Source: Clusia tigrina (taxonomy: Eukaryota > Arthropoda > Insecta > Diptera > Clusiidae). From it: 64,000 nt of DNA. The notes under the pieces were generated by a model. It saw only the letters and a list, made by a program, of their open reading frames with translations, ran no database searches and was not told the DNA's origin. The position numbers were made by a program, and so were the translations under genes. The first letter of the stretch is position 1, and each line of letters begins with the position of its first letter. This document shows, piece after piece, positions 12,600 through 25,600 of the stretch. Location: positions 25,638,016-25,702,015 of the forward strand of contig OV050030.1 in assembly GCA_920105625.2 (NCBI GenBank), read 5' to 3'.

Positions 12600-13159
12600 A
12601 CAGCCAATGTCCACAACACTTCAACTTCGTATTCTCTAACTGTTATTTAATACCGATATCATTATCAAAGGCCTAAACTGGTAATTGGAAAATTTTTAAA
12701 GGCCTTAAATGGAAATTGAGTGATGAAAAATACCGATCAATTGGTGTGGACATAACATATTTTTACTGATAAATCTTATTAATAATTTATTAATTATAAG
12801 ATATGTTGACAATTTTATGGTTTGGTTATTGTTTCTGCACAAAAATGCTATGCAGAATATCTCCAGAAATATTTTAATAGTTATTTTAAATATTTTACAT
12901 CTTAAGATTTTCTTGCATGTTTCATGTTTTCATTCTAAATAAAATAATTCATTTTTGGAAAATTTCTTTGGTATTTTAAAAAAAATTTTTTTTTTTTGCA
13001 ATATTTGTTCTTAATCTAAACTGTCTTTCAAATAATTTCTGGTTAGATTAAATGGCACTAGTATAAATTAGTACCTTATATTCTAAGGCAAGGTTTGAAT
13101 GATTATTTAGTATGGAGTTAATGTATGGAGTTTCAATTTGATCTGAGCACACTTTGAGT
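12600..13159. other. Non-coding AT-rich stretch
   Basis: Very AT-rich with A/T homopolymers (for example around 12977-13000). Nothing recognised. Confidence 0.6.
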
Positions 13160-13387
13160 CAATGTGTTTAGTCCAGCTTAATCGTCTGTCTAAGTGGATT
13201 CCCAAGTACTTAATGGCAGAGCGTTGTGGAATGTTCTGACCATTGAAGCGAATAGGGGGGCACGTGTCCTTCCTTAAGGCTAATGTTACGTGTACACATT
13301 TAGCTTCGTTGACCTTTATTTTCCATTTGTTAAGCCACTGTTCAATAGACAGTAAGTGCCTCTGTAGCCATTGCGAGGATTCAAGAT
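13160..13387 (-). mobile_element. Jockey-group reverse transcriptase fragment
   Basis: Read on the minus strand, about 70 codons are open and give a typical Jockey-clade RT segment: LQRHLLSIEQWLNKW, then VNEAKCVHVTLALRK, then NGQNIPQRSAIKYLGI and LDRRLSWTK. This block lies just C-terminal of the RT active site. The YADD-box side and the rest of the element are not visible here. An isolated fossil fragment. Confidence 0.85.
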
Positions 13388-14890
13388 GGGAGTTTTTTGT
13401 ACTCAGGCATTAAAAGGCACTGAAACAGCAATATATCATAATAAAATAAGCATTGTTTAGTCTTTAAATCTTCCACAAATGTCATTATCAGTATCCGTTT
13501 TCAGCTATGCCAAGTCAGCTTTACCAAATTATGTCACCGATACAATTTCTAGTACTGCCAAATATTATCAGATTTCCTTAGACCTCGTCGATCTAGTTCT
13601 GTGCCAATCATACTTTTCTAGGATGTAACTTTAGCTGAACTGGATCCAGTTGATTTTTCCTGGTATTTGATTTGTGTCAATAATTGTACTCAGCATATAT
13701 AGTATATAGCCCTTTAAGTCTTCAAAGTAATGGTAAAATGAAAATGAAATGAAAATGATGGAGAAAATGTCCTCTTTCAAGTCGAAAGTTTGGAATTTGT
13801 TCTTAAAGCTTCAGTTACTCCATGGTGTAGAATTTAATGCGTTTTCTCAGACTCAGCGAACAAGTTAAAAAGTCGGTTAAATTTTTAGCCACTGTATACG
13901 TATGCAGAAGAACTAATTGAAGGCTCAGGTACTAACAAAGCGGGTATATTAGGATACTAATTGCAGAAATTGTACTTACTCGCAAGAAATTTTGAGGCTC
14001 TTAACAAAATACAAAATGACAATTCATTGAATGTGCATTTGTAGACCTTCCCACACACTTTCACACAATTTATTATATTATAATTTCAATTCTATTACAG
14101 AGTAGAATATTATTAATAATGCATACAGTCGCTGCGATTGACAGGTACTGTGCATAATAATTACCTGACATGAAATTGTGCTTGGAGAGCTCAATGCCCC
14201 ACAGCAGCATCCCCTTCATGTATACTTAATGAAACATGCAGTGTGCTTACTAAATGGCACTACTCTCAGCGATGGCTTTTATGGTCGATCGATGACTAAA
14301 ACAATTACTGTCGCACAAGAAGTAGGTTGATTTGCAATATTGATTTGTTATTCAATTAAAAAGGAGCACTTAAGGCTATTGCAGTCTTTTTTATTCACTG
14401 TGTAAGAAACTATTTTAAGGAGAGCTCAGATCAATAATAAAGATTTTAAAAGACTAACTGAGAAAAAATAACTAACCAAAAGAAATTTCAAGATTATTTC
14501 AAAAATTAATTATAGAATTTTGAATCCATGAAACATGAAAAGAAATTTTAATGAGTAACTTTGACAAAATGGGTGAAAAATCCAGGAAGCTAGTTTTAGA
14601 TATAATTTACTTAAGATGATGGTTGTGGCACTAGTGCTTTCTTAGTTACAGTTAATAATTGTATATAGTTTTAATAACGTTGCAACTTGTCTTGTCAATA
14701 AATTCGTTGAAAAATAATCTTCATGTTCATAGAATTGACGACTATCGACTTACTCACAATAATTATAATAGTTTACTCTGTCAACACTTTTTCCTGAGTA
14801 CCCAAAGTAATTTCGTTTACCAACAACGTTCACCAGAAAAAACCTTCATACATACAATTTATTTATTATAATACCAACAATTTATTTATA
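13388..14890. other. Non-coding AT-rich stretch
   Basis: No coding or repeat signal recognised. Confidence 0.5.
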
Positions 14891-14899
14891 GTATCCTCA

Positions 14900-15330
14900 G
14901 CACATACCTGGGATAATGCACTGGACCCATCACTCTCTGTAAAACTCCTCTTCAATCTTAGCCCGCCTATTCCTAAACTGACAAGTCGTATGTTCTCATT
15001 AAGAAGGAAGTTAAACTGAAATTGTCATATGGGAAGTGAAGAAGATAGATTTATTTATGTCTGTTATACACCGCGTCCTGAAAGATCTATTGTGATGCCC
15101 CCCTTTATTTGAAAGATGAGGATAGTCTCATCTACAAATCTTCTGTCAGGTTAACCGTGATTCATATATTTTGGAGGTATCAAGTTGAGGGATCTTCCTC
15201 ATATCTAAGATATATTCTCCAAAACACCTGAGTCTTTTGTGTGTCAATGGTCCGCAGTCTGTGATCAGGTGCAATGTGGTTTCGTCACTTTCTCAACATA
15301 CGGGAAGGAGTATCTCTGACTTCCACTTCA
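14900..15330 (-). mobile_element. Decayed non-LTR 3' end (C-terminal zinc-knuckle region)
   Basis: The minus strand at about 15170-15310 reads LLPVC, a stop, then ESDETTLHLITDCGPLTHKRLR, then FGEYILDMRKIPQL. The C...ETxLHLxxDC pattern matches the C-terminal Cys-His motif that follows RNase H in Jockey/I-type ORF2 proteins. One Cys is lost next to an in-frame stop. Boundaries are approximate. Confidence 0.5.
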
Positions 15331-16140
15331 TCATAGTTTATCTAAATCAATTAAGTTATAGAATTAAATGAAAATTAGTGGAATAATATATAAATATAAT
15401 TAAATAATTACGCAACTCTTTTAAATGTCAAAACGATTTTTTTACTTTAGTACGGGAATAAACTTTATAATTTATTAAATAAACATGAGCAAGTCCGAAG
15501 CAATGAAGAAATTTACACAAGAATGGCAGTTGATTGATCAGAGTATTTTTTAAGTACACGTACTGATTGAATATTTCCTGATTTGATTTATAGTGGAGCA
15601 CTGCTTTGGCGGAGCACACATGATCGCTGGTAATTATTTGAAGTCAGCATACACCGACAGTATTTTAATTGTGTACGTGAAGAGGGAATGCCTCTCGGTT
15701 ATAGACTACATAAGAAAGACACCTTCGCAACGACCCATTTGTCACGTACCCCACAATCTACATAATGAATTGGTGAGGAAATGCTTGTGGCCCCTAATGG
15801 AAAGGGTGGCAGATACGGAATGATTTCTATATTCTTTTAATAGATCACTATCTGTTCTGATGTAATTCTATCCGCCTGATCTTAGCTCGGTTTAAAAATA
15901 TATTATACTGAAATTCTACTTGAAGCTAACTCTAAGGACTTAGAGGTGCTCTATTTTGTAATGTAATGTTTGTTTAAAAAAAGATCCCAAAAAAAGGCGT
16001 AATTGCAGTATTCCATATGAAAGTAAAAATTCTCAAAATAAATTAGAAGAACTATATAGATTTTATAATGACTACATCACTTTTGATCCTTTCATTAGGC
16101 ATAAAACATAAACTATTTTCAGCCGACCTCACTATTCTCG
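15331..16140. other. Non-coding stretch
   Basis: Short open frames at 15428-15619 and 15593-15823 overlap on opposite strands and carry no motif. Nothing else recognised. Confidence 0.5.
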
Positions 16141-16206
16141 TGGTAAGCATCCTGGTTCCTCAGTTATGGGATTGCAGATTTAATTCCTCCCTAGGGCGTG
16201 GCCATG
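16141..16206 (+). repeat. Possible degenerate SINE head
   Basis: CGTGGTAAGCATCCTGG resembles the A-box of the SINEs at 38448 and 48085. GATTTAATTCC, about 50 bases downstream, resembles a decayed B-box. It lies directly upstream of the 16229-16634 tandem array, whose units resemble the SINE body. Confidence 0.3.
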
Positions 16207-16228
16207 AATTGTTTATTCCCTTATCTCA

Positions 16229-16634
16229 TTGAGCTTTGGAAGACTTATCACATTTCGTTAAACATTGTTTTCTTAAAGGCAATTGCAGCATTCTTTCTAT
16301 ATATTTTTCTCTTCGAGTCTTGGAAAACTTGCTACTTTCGTTAAATAATGTTTTCTTAAATGGAGTGGCAGCATTATTTTTCTATATCTTTTTCTATTCT
16401 ATCTTTAGAGTACTTGTAACATTTCGTTAAACAATGTTTTCTTAAAGGGAGTTGCAGCATTATTTTTCTATATCTTTTTCTCTTCGATCTTTAGAAGACT
16501 TGCAACATTTCACTAAACAATGTTTTCTTAAAGGGAGTGACAGCATTCTTTCCACATATTTTTCCTGCGAGTCTTGGAAAACTTGGAACATTTCGTTCAA
16601 GATTATTTTCTTAAAGGGAGTGACAGCATTCCAC
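16229..16634. repeat. ~85-bp tandem array, about five units
   Basis: Blocks like CATTTCGTTAAACAATGTTT recur at about 16251, 16331, 16418, 16503 and 16587. Each is followed by TCTTAAAGG(G)AGT, CAGCATT and a TTTTTCT...TTCGAGTCTTGGAA segment. Divergence is about 10-20%. Overlapping open frames at 16236-16820 derive from this array. Confidence 0.85.
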
Positions 16635-18050
16635 AATGTGCGTGAGAATTTAATGATTTCAGCTCTTCCTAATGCCACCATCGCATTTTCTCCAGCACTA
16701 AATTTTATTGGCATGCGCCCCATTAAAATTGAGCAACGAAAACAAAATAATCACCACACAGCTCCAGCACCGTTCCAGCACAGCCTCACTCACTTCTTGG
16801 CACTTAATGTAACCCACTGAGCAGTCTCTGTCGCAAGCAACATTCTGTCACAATGCAGCGTCAAAATCAGTGCAAGTGTCACGTGTGCACTAAGCTATTA
16901 AAATTGACATCAATGCACAGCCAGCAGCAAAATGGAGCATAAACAAACTGTGACCGACTGTGCTGCGTCCCTTCAGTCAGCGACCGACAACAGCTGAAAA
17001 TACATTCGCTTTCAATACTGCAAATTATCGAACGCTGGAAACTGTGTTGTTGCAGCTAACTTGTTTATGGAAGCAGCAAAAACTGCGTGCAACAGAACTG
17101 CGCACTACAATTTGATTATGCAAATTGATGTTTAATGAAACATAAATAAACAGTGCCGGCACTACTGCCAGCGATAATGCTGCTGATGGTGATGTTGTTC
17201 TCTATCAAATAAGCAACTTGCAACTACAACACTAACAACAACAACAATGACTGCAACACTAACAACGCATGTTTAAATATCCGCACGTTTCGCAAATGAG
17301 TATTTTTGTAGTGAACTCTTGGTGTACTCTGTTATTGCTCAGATTGCTGTTTGTTGTTTTGTTGTGAGTGTTTTTTTTTTTTTTTGGTGTTGTTATTGCA
17401 GTGTTGTTCTTTACATGGCTTTATTCCATACTGCAACATCTGCAACTTGATTGCGCCCTGGACTAAATGTGTACTCATACTTTCTACAGTGGCAGAGCCA
17501 GTATTTTACCAACGTACCCGTGGTCTTTTTATCATCGAAAAACACCAAAGCGTTAGTAACAGTACTTATATTTACTCTATAGCTCATGACTCATGATTCA
17601 TGATCCGTAAACACTTAAAAAGCTTCATCAGGTATGAAGTTAGAATGTTTATGCAAAAAAACAATCTCTCCCGAACTCTAGTTCCTTCAACTCTCAAATC
17701 GATTGTACGTATACCGTGTTTATCCAGGAACAATCACACTTTATACAATTTAATGTCGTTGATCGAAAGGCTTCCAACTTTGTTGATAAAGAATCGAATT
17801 CATAAAACTTCATACATAGATAGAGAGTTAGAAGTGGGGTAGGCTGGACAATCACTTTAGAAATATTTCTCTAAGTACTCAGACAAATTATGGTCATTGT
17901 AATTTAAGCCTAAGGATATGGGAAGGAGGAGATGGAAGATAAAGGAGTTGTGAAACCATTTTATGTAACTGCAGTTATAAGAACATTAATTTAATTAGTA
18001 CCATATTGGAAAATGGGAGTAGCATTTTTGTTCTTTCTATAGTGCGCAGT
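16635..18050. other. Non-coding stretch with AAC/CAA-rich patches
   Basis: Bases 16640-17300 are less AT-rich, with CAACAA runs; 17370-17386 is a T-run. This texture is common in fly regulatory DNA, but no specific element is identified. Confidence 0.45.
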
Positions 18051-18312
18051 AGGCGTATTCGATTCGCCACTCTATCGAGGATAGGGCAGACTTTTGTATT
18101 CAAAAAGTTATCGAGTAAATTATACTCGGATGAATCGAGCGAGTTATTCTATCCTCGATAAGAAGTGCTTCCAAATTGAAAATAACCCATGAAAATTTCC
18201 TTGGGATATTTTATTTTTTCAGTGCTTTTTTTGAAACAGTGCTGCCAAGTGTACCACTTACTCGTTTGCTTTTTTATACGAGCTCGATACAAGATACGAA
18301 TCGAATACGCCT
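18051..18312. mobile_element. 262-bp MITE-like inverted-repeat element
   Basis: The left terminus AGGCGTATTCGATTCG (18051-18066) is repeated perfectly as inverse CGAATCGAATACGCCT at 18297-18312. Inside are further ATCGAG/CTCGAT motifs and no coding capacity. No clear target duplication was found. The similarity may extend a few bases outward (AGTG...). Confidence 0.6.
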
Positions 18313-20130
18313 CATATCTCACTGTGAAGCATTAAAAAATCTTACTCAAATTGAGGCTTGACTAGTAAATTCTCACCACGCCACTGGCCTCTTACAAATT
18401 TGGTGTTATTTCACATTTCTTATTTATTCTATTTTCTTTGTTTTTTCAATAATTTCCTCTTCGTCCTTATGGCACATGCCAAATGTGCGCAGCTTTGATG
18501 AGAGGTTCATGTTTTTCTTTGGGAACATTTTCCTACTTTATGCTCCTTTTGCTTATTGGAATGGTATTTTTGTTGTTGCTTTATGGAAACACCATTCTGG
18601 CAGAAAAGGCATATATGAATACCACATCTGAGTTAAGGATACGCTTCACAGGACTTGTCTAATATTGTATCTAACAAACTGCTTTACTAAACAGAGCGAC
18701 GAAACAAAACGAAGAGAAAACAGCAGGTTAAATAAAGATATGCAAACTTACAAATATTTACTTCCATGGCCATTATTCAGCATTCTTACTATAATACAAA
18801 AATAATCAATTCCCAGGATTACTCAAAATTTGCATTGTTCCGTCAGCTGTTAATCAATGTCCCTTCCTTTCTATCATATTCTGCTTGCTTCAATCTCAAT
18901 GAGTAACTTCAAATTAATTGAGTAATGAGTTGAAAGGAATTTCTTTTAATGTTGTCCACGCCTTAAACACAATATACTTTAATGCCCCGAGGTACTATTC
19001 CAATGAGCACGATTCATCAATTATTCCTTTCTTAAACTCTGTTCTATTTCCATGGGAAGCAAACTTGTGCCGTTACCAAAATGCTGCCCACAATTTCGAT
19101 TAGCCTAGAAACATAATATACAAACTTCAATACATCAGACCAAACAACACCACCCACCACCTCTACACCCAACAAATTTCATTGACAAGTATTTCTAATT
19201 AACAAGAAAATTGCTACAAGCGATTGTACTGTAATTTGACACTTACAATGAAAGCACTCCGTAAAGGTCGCTGGTAACTGAATGCAAAGGGAGTCTCAGC
19301 CAAGCAGAATTACTCTCAATATAGAATCACTACGCAGATTTTTTCGGTGATAACAATATTAAATGTCACTAGTAATTTGCAGCGCTGGTAGCAATGTGAA
19401 AATTGTACGGCGACACCAAAGTTCCTCACTTAAGCATCTATGGAAGCATAATATATTTCATTGTTATTGACGTTAATTGGCTATTGCGAAAACATCGAAC
19501 GTTTTGTTAGGTTATTATAACGACCGTTCGATATGTGAAAATTCATAGCATCGTAGAAATCGTTTGCGAGAAAATTGAGTTTTTCTTCTCAATTCTTATG
19601 TAAGCTTTCATTTTCATTGGGTGTAGAGAGAAACTACGCAAACATATTTCAGGTATTCCCCATCAATTCTTCTAGTTTTAGATGAGATTTGTTTGAAATT
19701 GCAATAAGATTAGTGTAGTTCGGTCATTAGCTGAGAATTCGTGTATATTCGTGTATGTCCAGAGTATGTGAAACTCTGGAAAGATAATTTTGTGAAGAAT
19801 GCACTCGGCTCCCACACTCTGAACTTTGATGATAAATGCCGACGAATATAATTTCATGAAATACCACTTCTATGATGATTTGGTGTCTAATATTAAACAA
19901 GTAATTGGCGCACAAGTATGTGGTTTAATTATTGAGGCATTCACATACATATTGTTACTCTATGAACAGCCAACTTAAGTTAGACATCATGCTACTAGCG
20001 ATGCTATCTCGTTGTCGCTATAAAGAAGTCATAATTTATATCGTCTCTTCTCTTTATGAACCATAAATAATTACTCTACATGGAAGCTATTTAGATGCCT
20101 CTTATGTGCATCTTTCTCTAATATATTGGT
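18313..20130. other. Non-coding AT-rich stretch
   Basis: Nothing recognised. Confidence 0.5.
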
Positions 20131-20139
20131 AGCGGCATC

Positions 20140-20292
20140 ACTGCTCCAGTGGCAAGCATGATAGTCTCGCATGAAGTGGCAAGCATGCTAGTCTCGCATT
20201 CGTGGAGTAGCATAATCTTGCCCCGACCATATTCTCGAAAGGTTTCTTTACATATACTTGTCTTTTCGAGTCGAAAAAACCCCTTTTTCTGC
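20140..20292 (+). mobile_element. tRNA-derived SINE, degenerate copy with doubled head
   Basis: Two A-box-like heads occur in a row (AGTGGCAAGCATGATAGTCT, then AGTGGCAAGCATGCTAGTCT). They are followed by a poor B-box region, a CTTGCCCCGACC block and a body ending TCTTTTCGAGTCGAAA. Order and spacing match the SINE at 48030-48271. Confidence 0.55.
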
Positions 20293-21437
20293 AGTCTGTT
20301 TCGTCCGGCATCAGAATAGTTCCCCATGGGTTTTTACATACATTTTGGGGGAATTGACTCTGTTCTATTTGTGATGATGCCTGCTTTTTTCTCTAAAGAT
20401 TACGAATACCTAATAAATATCTCAATATTCCTATGCCTATTCATTTCATTTAAGAGCAAATTACTTTTTAAGTTAAAAGAACTTACATACAAACTTAAAT
20501 CTTTGACGGCCCAGAAACGGCTCATTAGATTTTCCCTCTACTAGGGCGGAAGTGGGTCAAGGCTGTTTGATATCCATTTTTACTCATTATTGCAATTGCT
20601 TCTTGTACTTCGAGTAATAACATTTGATTGTACGATTTGTGTACTTATGTCGATTTTCGTTTTCATTTTCATTATTTCCAAGTACATGTACAAAATTCTT
20701 AGAGGGCAAAAAACACAAAATTGTGTCTTCATAGAACATAAAAAGCACCGCAACAGCCAAAGATAAAAAAGACCTTTGAGTGTGTTATCTGTGGCCATGT
20801 CTGCACTGCAATCAATCGCTCTTTGAAGGGGAGGCATGTTGTACTCGTATGTTGAGCAAGAAATAATAATTAAAGTTTATGTACAAAATTTGTTTATGAC
20901 TTTTTGCTCAATTCTGCTGTGTTGTTGCTTATCAATTTTGCTTTCCTAATTTTGTTTGTATTTTCATTTTCATATGTAATTTGCCTCATTTATTAATGTT
21001 GTGGCATTTTGATTCGAGAATTAGTATGAAAAACACTTTCAGCACAAACATAAAATTCAAAATTAAATGTATATAAAACTTTTTGCTGCCAATCATACAT
21101 ACCCAGTAGGAAAAATAATAGGAAAAGACTAGTAGGTTTTATATTAAATTTTGTGGGTGTACTTGAAATTCACCAGAAACGCTTCTCGGCTTGTTATACT
21201 TCAGAAAGCATTCCACCCCAAGTTGTTTCATTTTAAAAGTGAAAAAATTCAAGTTTGAAATTTAAGGCATAAACAGAAGCGAAATTGGCGAATACTGCTA
21301 AAAGAGCTTCACAAGGAAATACGATTGAAATCTCTTCGACGTTACATCGCAAAAATGTGATCATTTCTTCACAATTCTATTTGAAAAGTGTGAATTAATC
21401 GTAGACACAATTTTCATTCAAACTAAAACTTTTCTTA
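20293..21437. other. Non-coding AT-rich stretch
   Basis: No coding or repeat structure recognised before the mariner-type element that starts at 21440. Confidence 0.5.
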
Positions 21438-21439
21438 TA

Positions 21440-22695
21440 AAGGGTTTTCCAATAAGAGGTGCTATTTTGGTTTTCAAAGAAAAATGCCATTTTTTGAGAT
21501 AAATGATCGGCTGTTTATTTCATAATAAAGAGGAATAATAAAAAACAACATCAGCCAAATGGCCACCACGACCACGCTTACAGGACTATATCCTTTTCAT
21601 GAAATTTTCCATAACCAAATCGCAAAGTGGTTGCCCTATGTCCTCGATAGCCTCACGAATTCTATCTTTGAGGTCTTGAATTGACGCTGGGCTGTTGGCG
21701 TAGACCTTATCTTTCACGTGGCCCTAAAGGAAGAAGTCGCAAGGTGTTAAATCACAAGATCTCGGTGGCCAATTGTGATCACCTCTTCGAGAGATAACAC
21801 GGTCCGGAAACTTTTCCCATAAAAGAGCAATCGTTTCGTTGCTTGTGTCTTGTTGAAAGTAAACGTTGTCCAGATCAATACCATCCAACTCCGACCATAA
21901 AAAATCATTAATCATCTCTCGATAGCGCAATCCATTCACCGTAACTGTTGATCCAACCTCATTTTCGAAAAAGTAAGGTCCAATGACCCCGCCGGACCAT
22001 AAACCGCACCAAACAGTCACACGTTGAGGATGGAGAGGCTTCTCCACAATAACCCTTGGGATTTCCGAGCCCCAGATGCGCCAATTTTGCTTGTTGACGT
22101 AGCCACCGAGGTGGAAACGGGCCACATCAGTCAAGATGATTTTTCGATGGAATTCCGGATCATTTTCATGCATTTCAAGGACCCAATCAGCAAAGACACG
22201 ACGTTGTTGATGATCGGCCGGCTTGAGTTCTTGTGTTAACTGAACTTTATAAGCCTTAAGACTCAAGTCCTTATGCAAAATAAGGTGTAATGACGTTTGT
22301 GGAATGCCCAATTCCAAAGAACGACGAGGAATGGACAAACCTGGGTTTTCTTCAACACTTTGGGCTACAGCAGCAATATTCTCAGTTGTTCTTGAGCGAC
22401 GTGCACGGGCTTTATTCTTCACATCACTAACTTGTCCCAACAGTTCGAATTTTTCCACCAATTTCTGTATTGCGGTCCGACAAGGTGCTTTAGTTTTGCG
22501 AACTGTGACTGCAAGATTTTCACCATTTTTGTAGTGAATTTTAATAATTTCAATACGTTGTTTAGGCATGTATCGTTCCATTTTTAGTAATGGAGTAGTT
22601 TCTACTTGTCAATTGTCAAAGAATAAGAGCTTCAAAAGTGACACCTACCGAAATACCGGGTGATTCAAAATAACACCTATTGTTGGAAAACCCTT
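21440..22695 (-). mobile_element. Tc1/mariner-superfamily element with intact TIRs
   Basis: A 1256-bp element has a left end AAGGGTTTTCCAATAAGAGG and an inverted right end AAGGGTTTTCCAACAATAGG. TA duplications lie on both sides (21438-21439, 22696-22697). It encodes, on the minus strand, a transposase relic whose sequence type (MERY start, NENP.. and NWPPRSCDLTP signature) differs from the two other mariners in this window. From memory it resembles the group with about 41 residues between the second and third catalytic Asp. Confidence 0.9.
21560..22581 (-). pseudogene. Transposase pseudogene (MERY/NWPPRSCDL type)
   Basis: The frame opens at ATG 22579-22581 and runs 285 codons to an in-frame TAG at 21724-21726, where the family has Trp after DFFL. 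The reading frame continues past it (GHVKDKVYANSP... to ENFMKRI), then meets another stop. N-terminal helix-turn-helix: about residues 1-110. Catalytic Asps are visible in IILTDVARF, FQQDTSNET and LTPCDFF. The spacing between the last two is 36 here, apparently shortened by a small deletion after QQD. The Glu normally next to the first Asp is Val. Inactive. Confidence 0.85.
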
Positions 22696-22697
22696 TA

Positions 22698-25600
22698 TTA
22701 CATTTTAATAATATAATATTTTTACAGATTTTTATATAGTCAAAGAGACTATGCTATAAGTTCCCGCTTTGTTTTCCATTTCTCACTGGGAGCTTTAAAT
22801 TTTGTTCACATATTAATTCAGTACATCCGCATCTCCAATTGAGCCTTTCTCGGGCTTTGAGCCAAATGCCGCTTAAGTGCACAGCTCGAAAAATTTCAAT
22901 CAAATCGTTTCTCAAACCTTAAAAGCGTTTATAATGAAAATGTACTCGTAGCTAATGGAACTGCACCGATGGGGGCTGAGGGGCGGGGCAGCCGTCGACG
23001 TGATGTCTTTACGCTTTGCGCTTTTCGTACGAGTATGTTGCAGAGTCATATTTGGCGTTCATTGTCTTTGGCACAAAAGTTGTGCAGACTATTAAAGTGT
23101 TTGGCACTTATCCAAATGGCACAAATTACTTAGTTTTCGATGTATTTGTTTATTTGTATGGGAATGTGAGCATGTGTGCGTGTATTCTACACATTTCACA
23201 AGCAATTTCCATATTATAAGTCAACAATTATGTCAGTAGAACTTTCATATCAACAATTAAAATTATCAAAGCTACTCGTACATCGTTAGCAATATTCTTC
23301 TTAAAGATATTGAGCTCTGCAAAATATTTCGAAAGATGGTTCATATTATATTAAACTTTAGAGGCAATATTTTCATATCTCATAATTGTCGCTTAATTAC
23401 TAAATTTCTAATTAATTGAAATTCGTATCGTTACTTTTGATGTTGGAAGTGGTCCATCATCACATGCATAGCCAACTGATCATTACATACATAGACTACC
23501 TTAGTAGAACCACGGTTTGAACTATACTCACAAGTTGCATTCAACAATCACAGTTCTCTATATGGAATTTTCATAATTTAAATATCAAGTTAAAGTTGAG
23601 ATGAACTCTTTTATTCAAGAATATGTTTTTTCGAGAACAAGTTGTATATCTCCATTTCATAATTGTGTCCCGCCCTCAAAATACCAGACCTCTAGTATCC
23701 ATATACTGATAAAGATTTTCCTTTCTCAAAGTCATTGCTAAATGAAAAACAGTCGGTTTTCTAATATGCGTCTTTATAAAATAATTTAAGCTTGAAGGCT
23801 CTTACATTATATTTTCATAAATTATCAGATCAGTGGAAAGATCTTAATATCACTGTAAAAAGGCGAAAAGGCTTTCTTGTTTATGGCATTTCCAAACGAT
23901 CCCGAAATGTCCTTATATTCCTCTTATTGCTTTGACTTCAGAAAAAGTGGTGCTATATTCCAGGGAACCAATTTCGTGAACCCATACGTCTCTGCTGAGT
24001 GTTGGTAATTTGATAATTGCGATTAGCTAAAGATTCTTGACTTTCTGTGAAGTACTCCTCATCTTTCTTTGACTTGTTAACCACTTCACCTACTCTTCGG
24101 ATGAATAATGTAATAAATTACTCGTACATCTACATATGTCTTGTTTGAAAGATACTTGTGACAATACGCAAATTTAATCAATGCAGCCCCCGTCTGTATA
24201 TGGCTTTCTGGAGGCATGCTCGTAGCCAATTTACCACACTTTCAATTAAATAAATCAATACTCCAACTTGTTTGCAAAATCAGCTGTTCCTTCGCTATTC
24301 CTATGAACCACATAAGTAAGTCGAATATCCGTTATTTATCGTATACTATTCAAATATCAGGATATGTCAGTTTTTCCAAACCATCTCAATGGGATGAATT
24401 ATCATATCCGTTGTCTACATTAAAAATCGTACTACTCTTGAGATTTTGGAGTCCAAAGAAGGAGCATGTGTTTGATGACATAATAATAAATAATACATTA
24501 AATCATATCAGCATAAAATATTATAACATGTGGATAATAACAATATTTTAATTTAGTTTTATACTATTTTCTATGAAGTTAATTTTATTTAAATTTTTAA
24601 AATATCTGTTTATAGGAGAATTCAGTACCGGTGTCGTAGTCGACATCAACTGAGTTTGCCTTGAAGCTGCTTCCTCACATCCATAATAATGCAAAGTTTC
24701 GAATTCCGTTTACTCAAGTGTCCTGCGGTATATTCAACCTTCACCCGTAATGCTAGTTTCCAAGTTTTAGGAAACGCGTTTATAAGAAACACGTCCATAA
24801 ACACTACTTTTGGCAGCAAATCGTTTCAAGCCAAAGGAGTAGATACACGAAAAACTTTGCCAACAAGAGTCAGCAAAGATTGTTTGACAGTTTTGAAAGC
24901 CAAATTCCGAAACAACAACAACAAGAACAAATTCAATAAACATTTTAAACGAAGAAAAGCACATATCAAGTTGGCAACAACGCACACGTTTGACGGGGGA
25001 TGGGAGAACCCAGGAAAGCACTGCACAATTTTCCTTGAATCGGTAAATGGCTGCGCCGTGAAGGTGTACTTTTTCTTTTACTATTTATTTTTAGGTGTAA
25101 GAGAAACCTCGCTAGAGCCATGTGCGGGCAGAGATTTCCGACAATCCGCATGGCTTCTTAGCTACCAGTAGGCAGCAGCAGCAGTCAGCAGTGAGCAGTG
25201 GTACCAATGTATGAGCCAAGGCGAAACAGAAGTACAAAAAAATACTGTAATAAACAATTAAGGCCCAAAAGAGCGGAAATCACGTTTTTACAAGTGTGCA
25301 GGGTAGGATGGAGCAGCCGCTGGGGCAGCTGAGGCTGTTGGGGGCCAGTTGCTTCCGACTGCGTGTTCGCCTACGCAGTCGCTGAGCAACGCCAGTGCGG
25401 AGGTGCCGCCTGCTGGCTTCGCCTGTGTTTAATCGAAATTTATGACGTTTCTGTTGTGTTGTTAGCATTTCAATATCCTTTTTAGTATATGTTGATGTGG
25501 TTCTTGTTTGTCGTTTCTTCTCTAGATTTTCTTTTTATTTGTTAAACACATGTTTCGAAACTTTTTAAAGCGTTGCTGTGGTTTTTTTTTAATTTTCTCT

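Noticed and set aside
11970..12624. Long open frames of 133-214 codons
   Set aside because: Low-complexity products of the polypurine tract (Arg/Asp/Gly on one strand, Ser/Leu/Pro on the other).
24689..25171. 160-codon open frame, plus strand
   Set aside because: No domain, AT-biased composition with an Asn/Lys run, no convincing splice or promoter context; overlapping minus-strand frames equally long.
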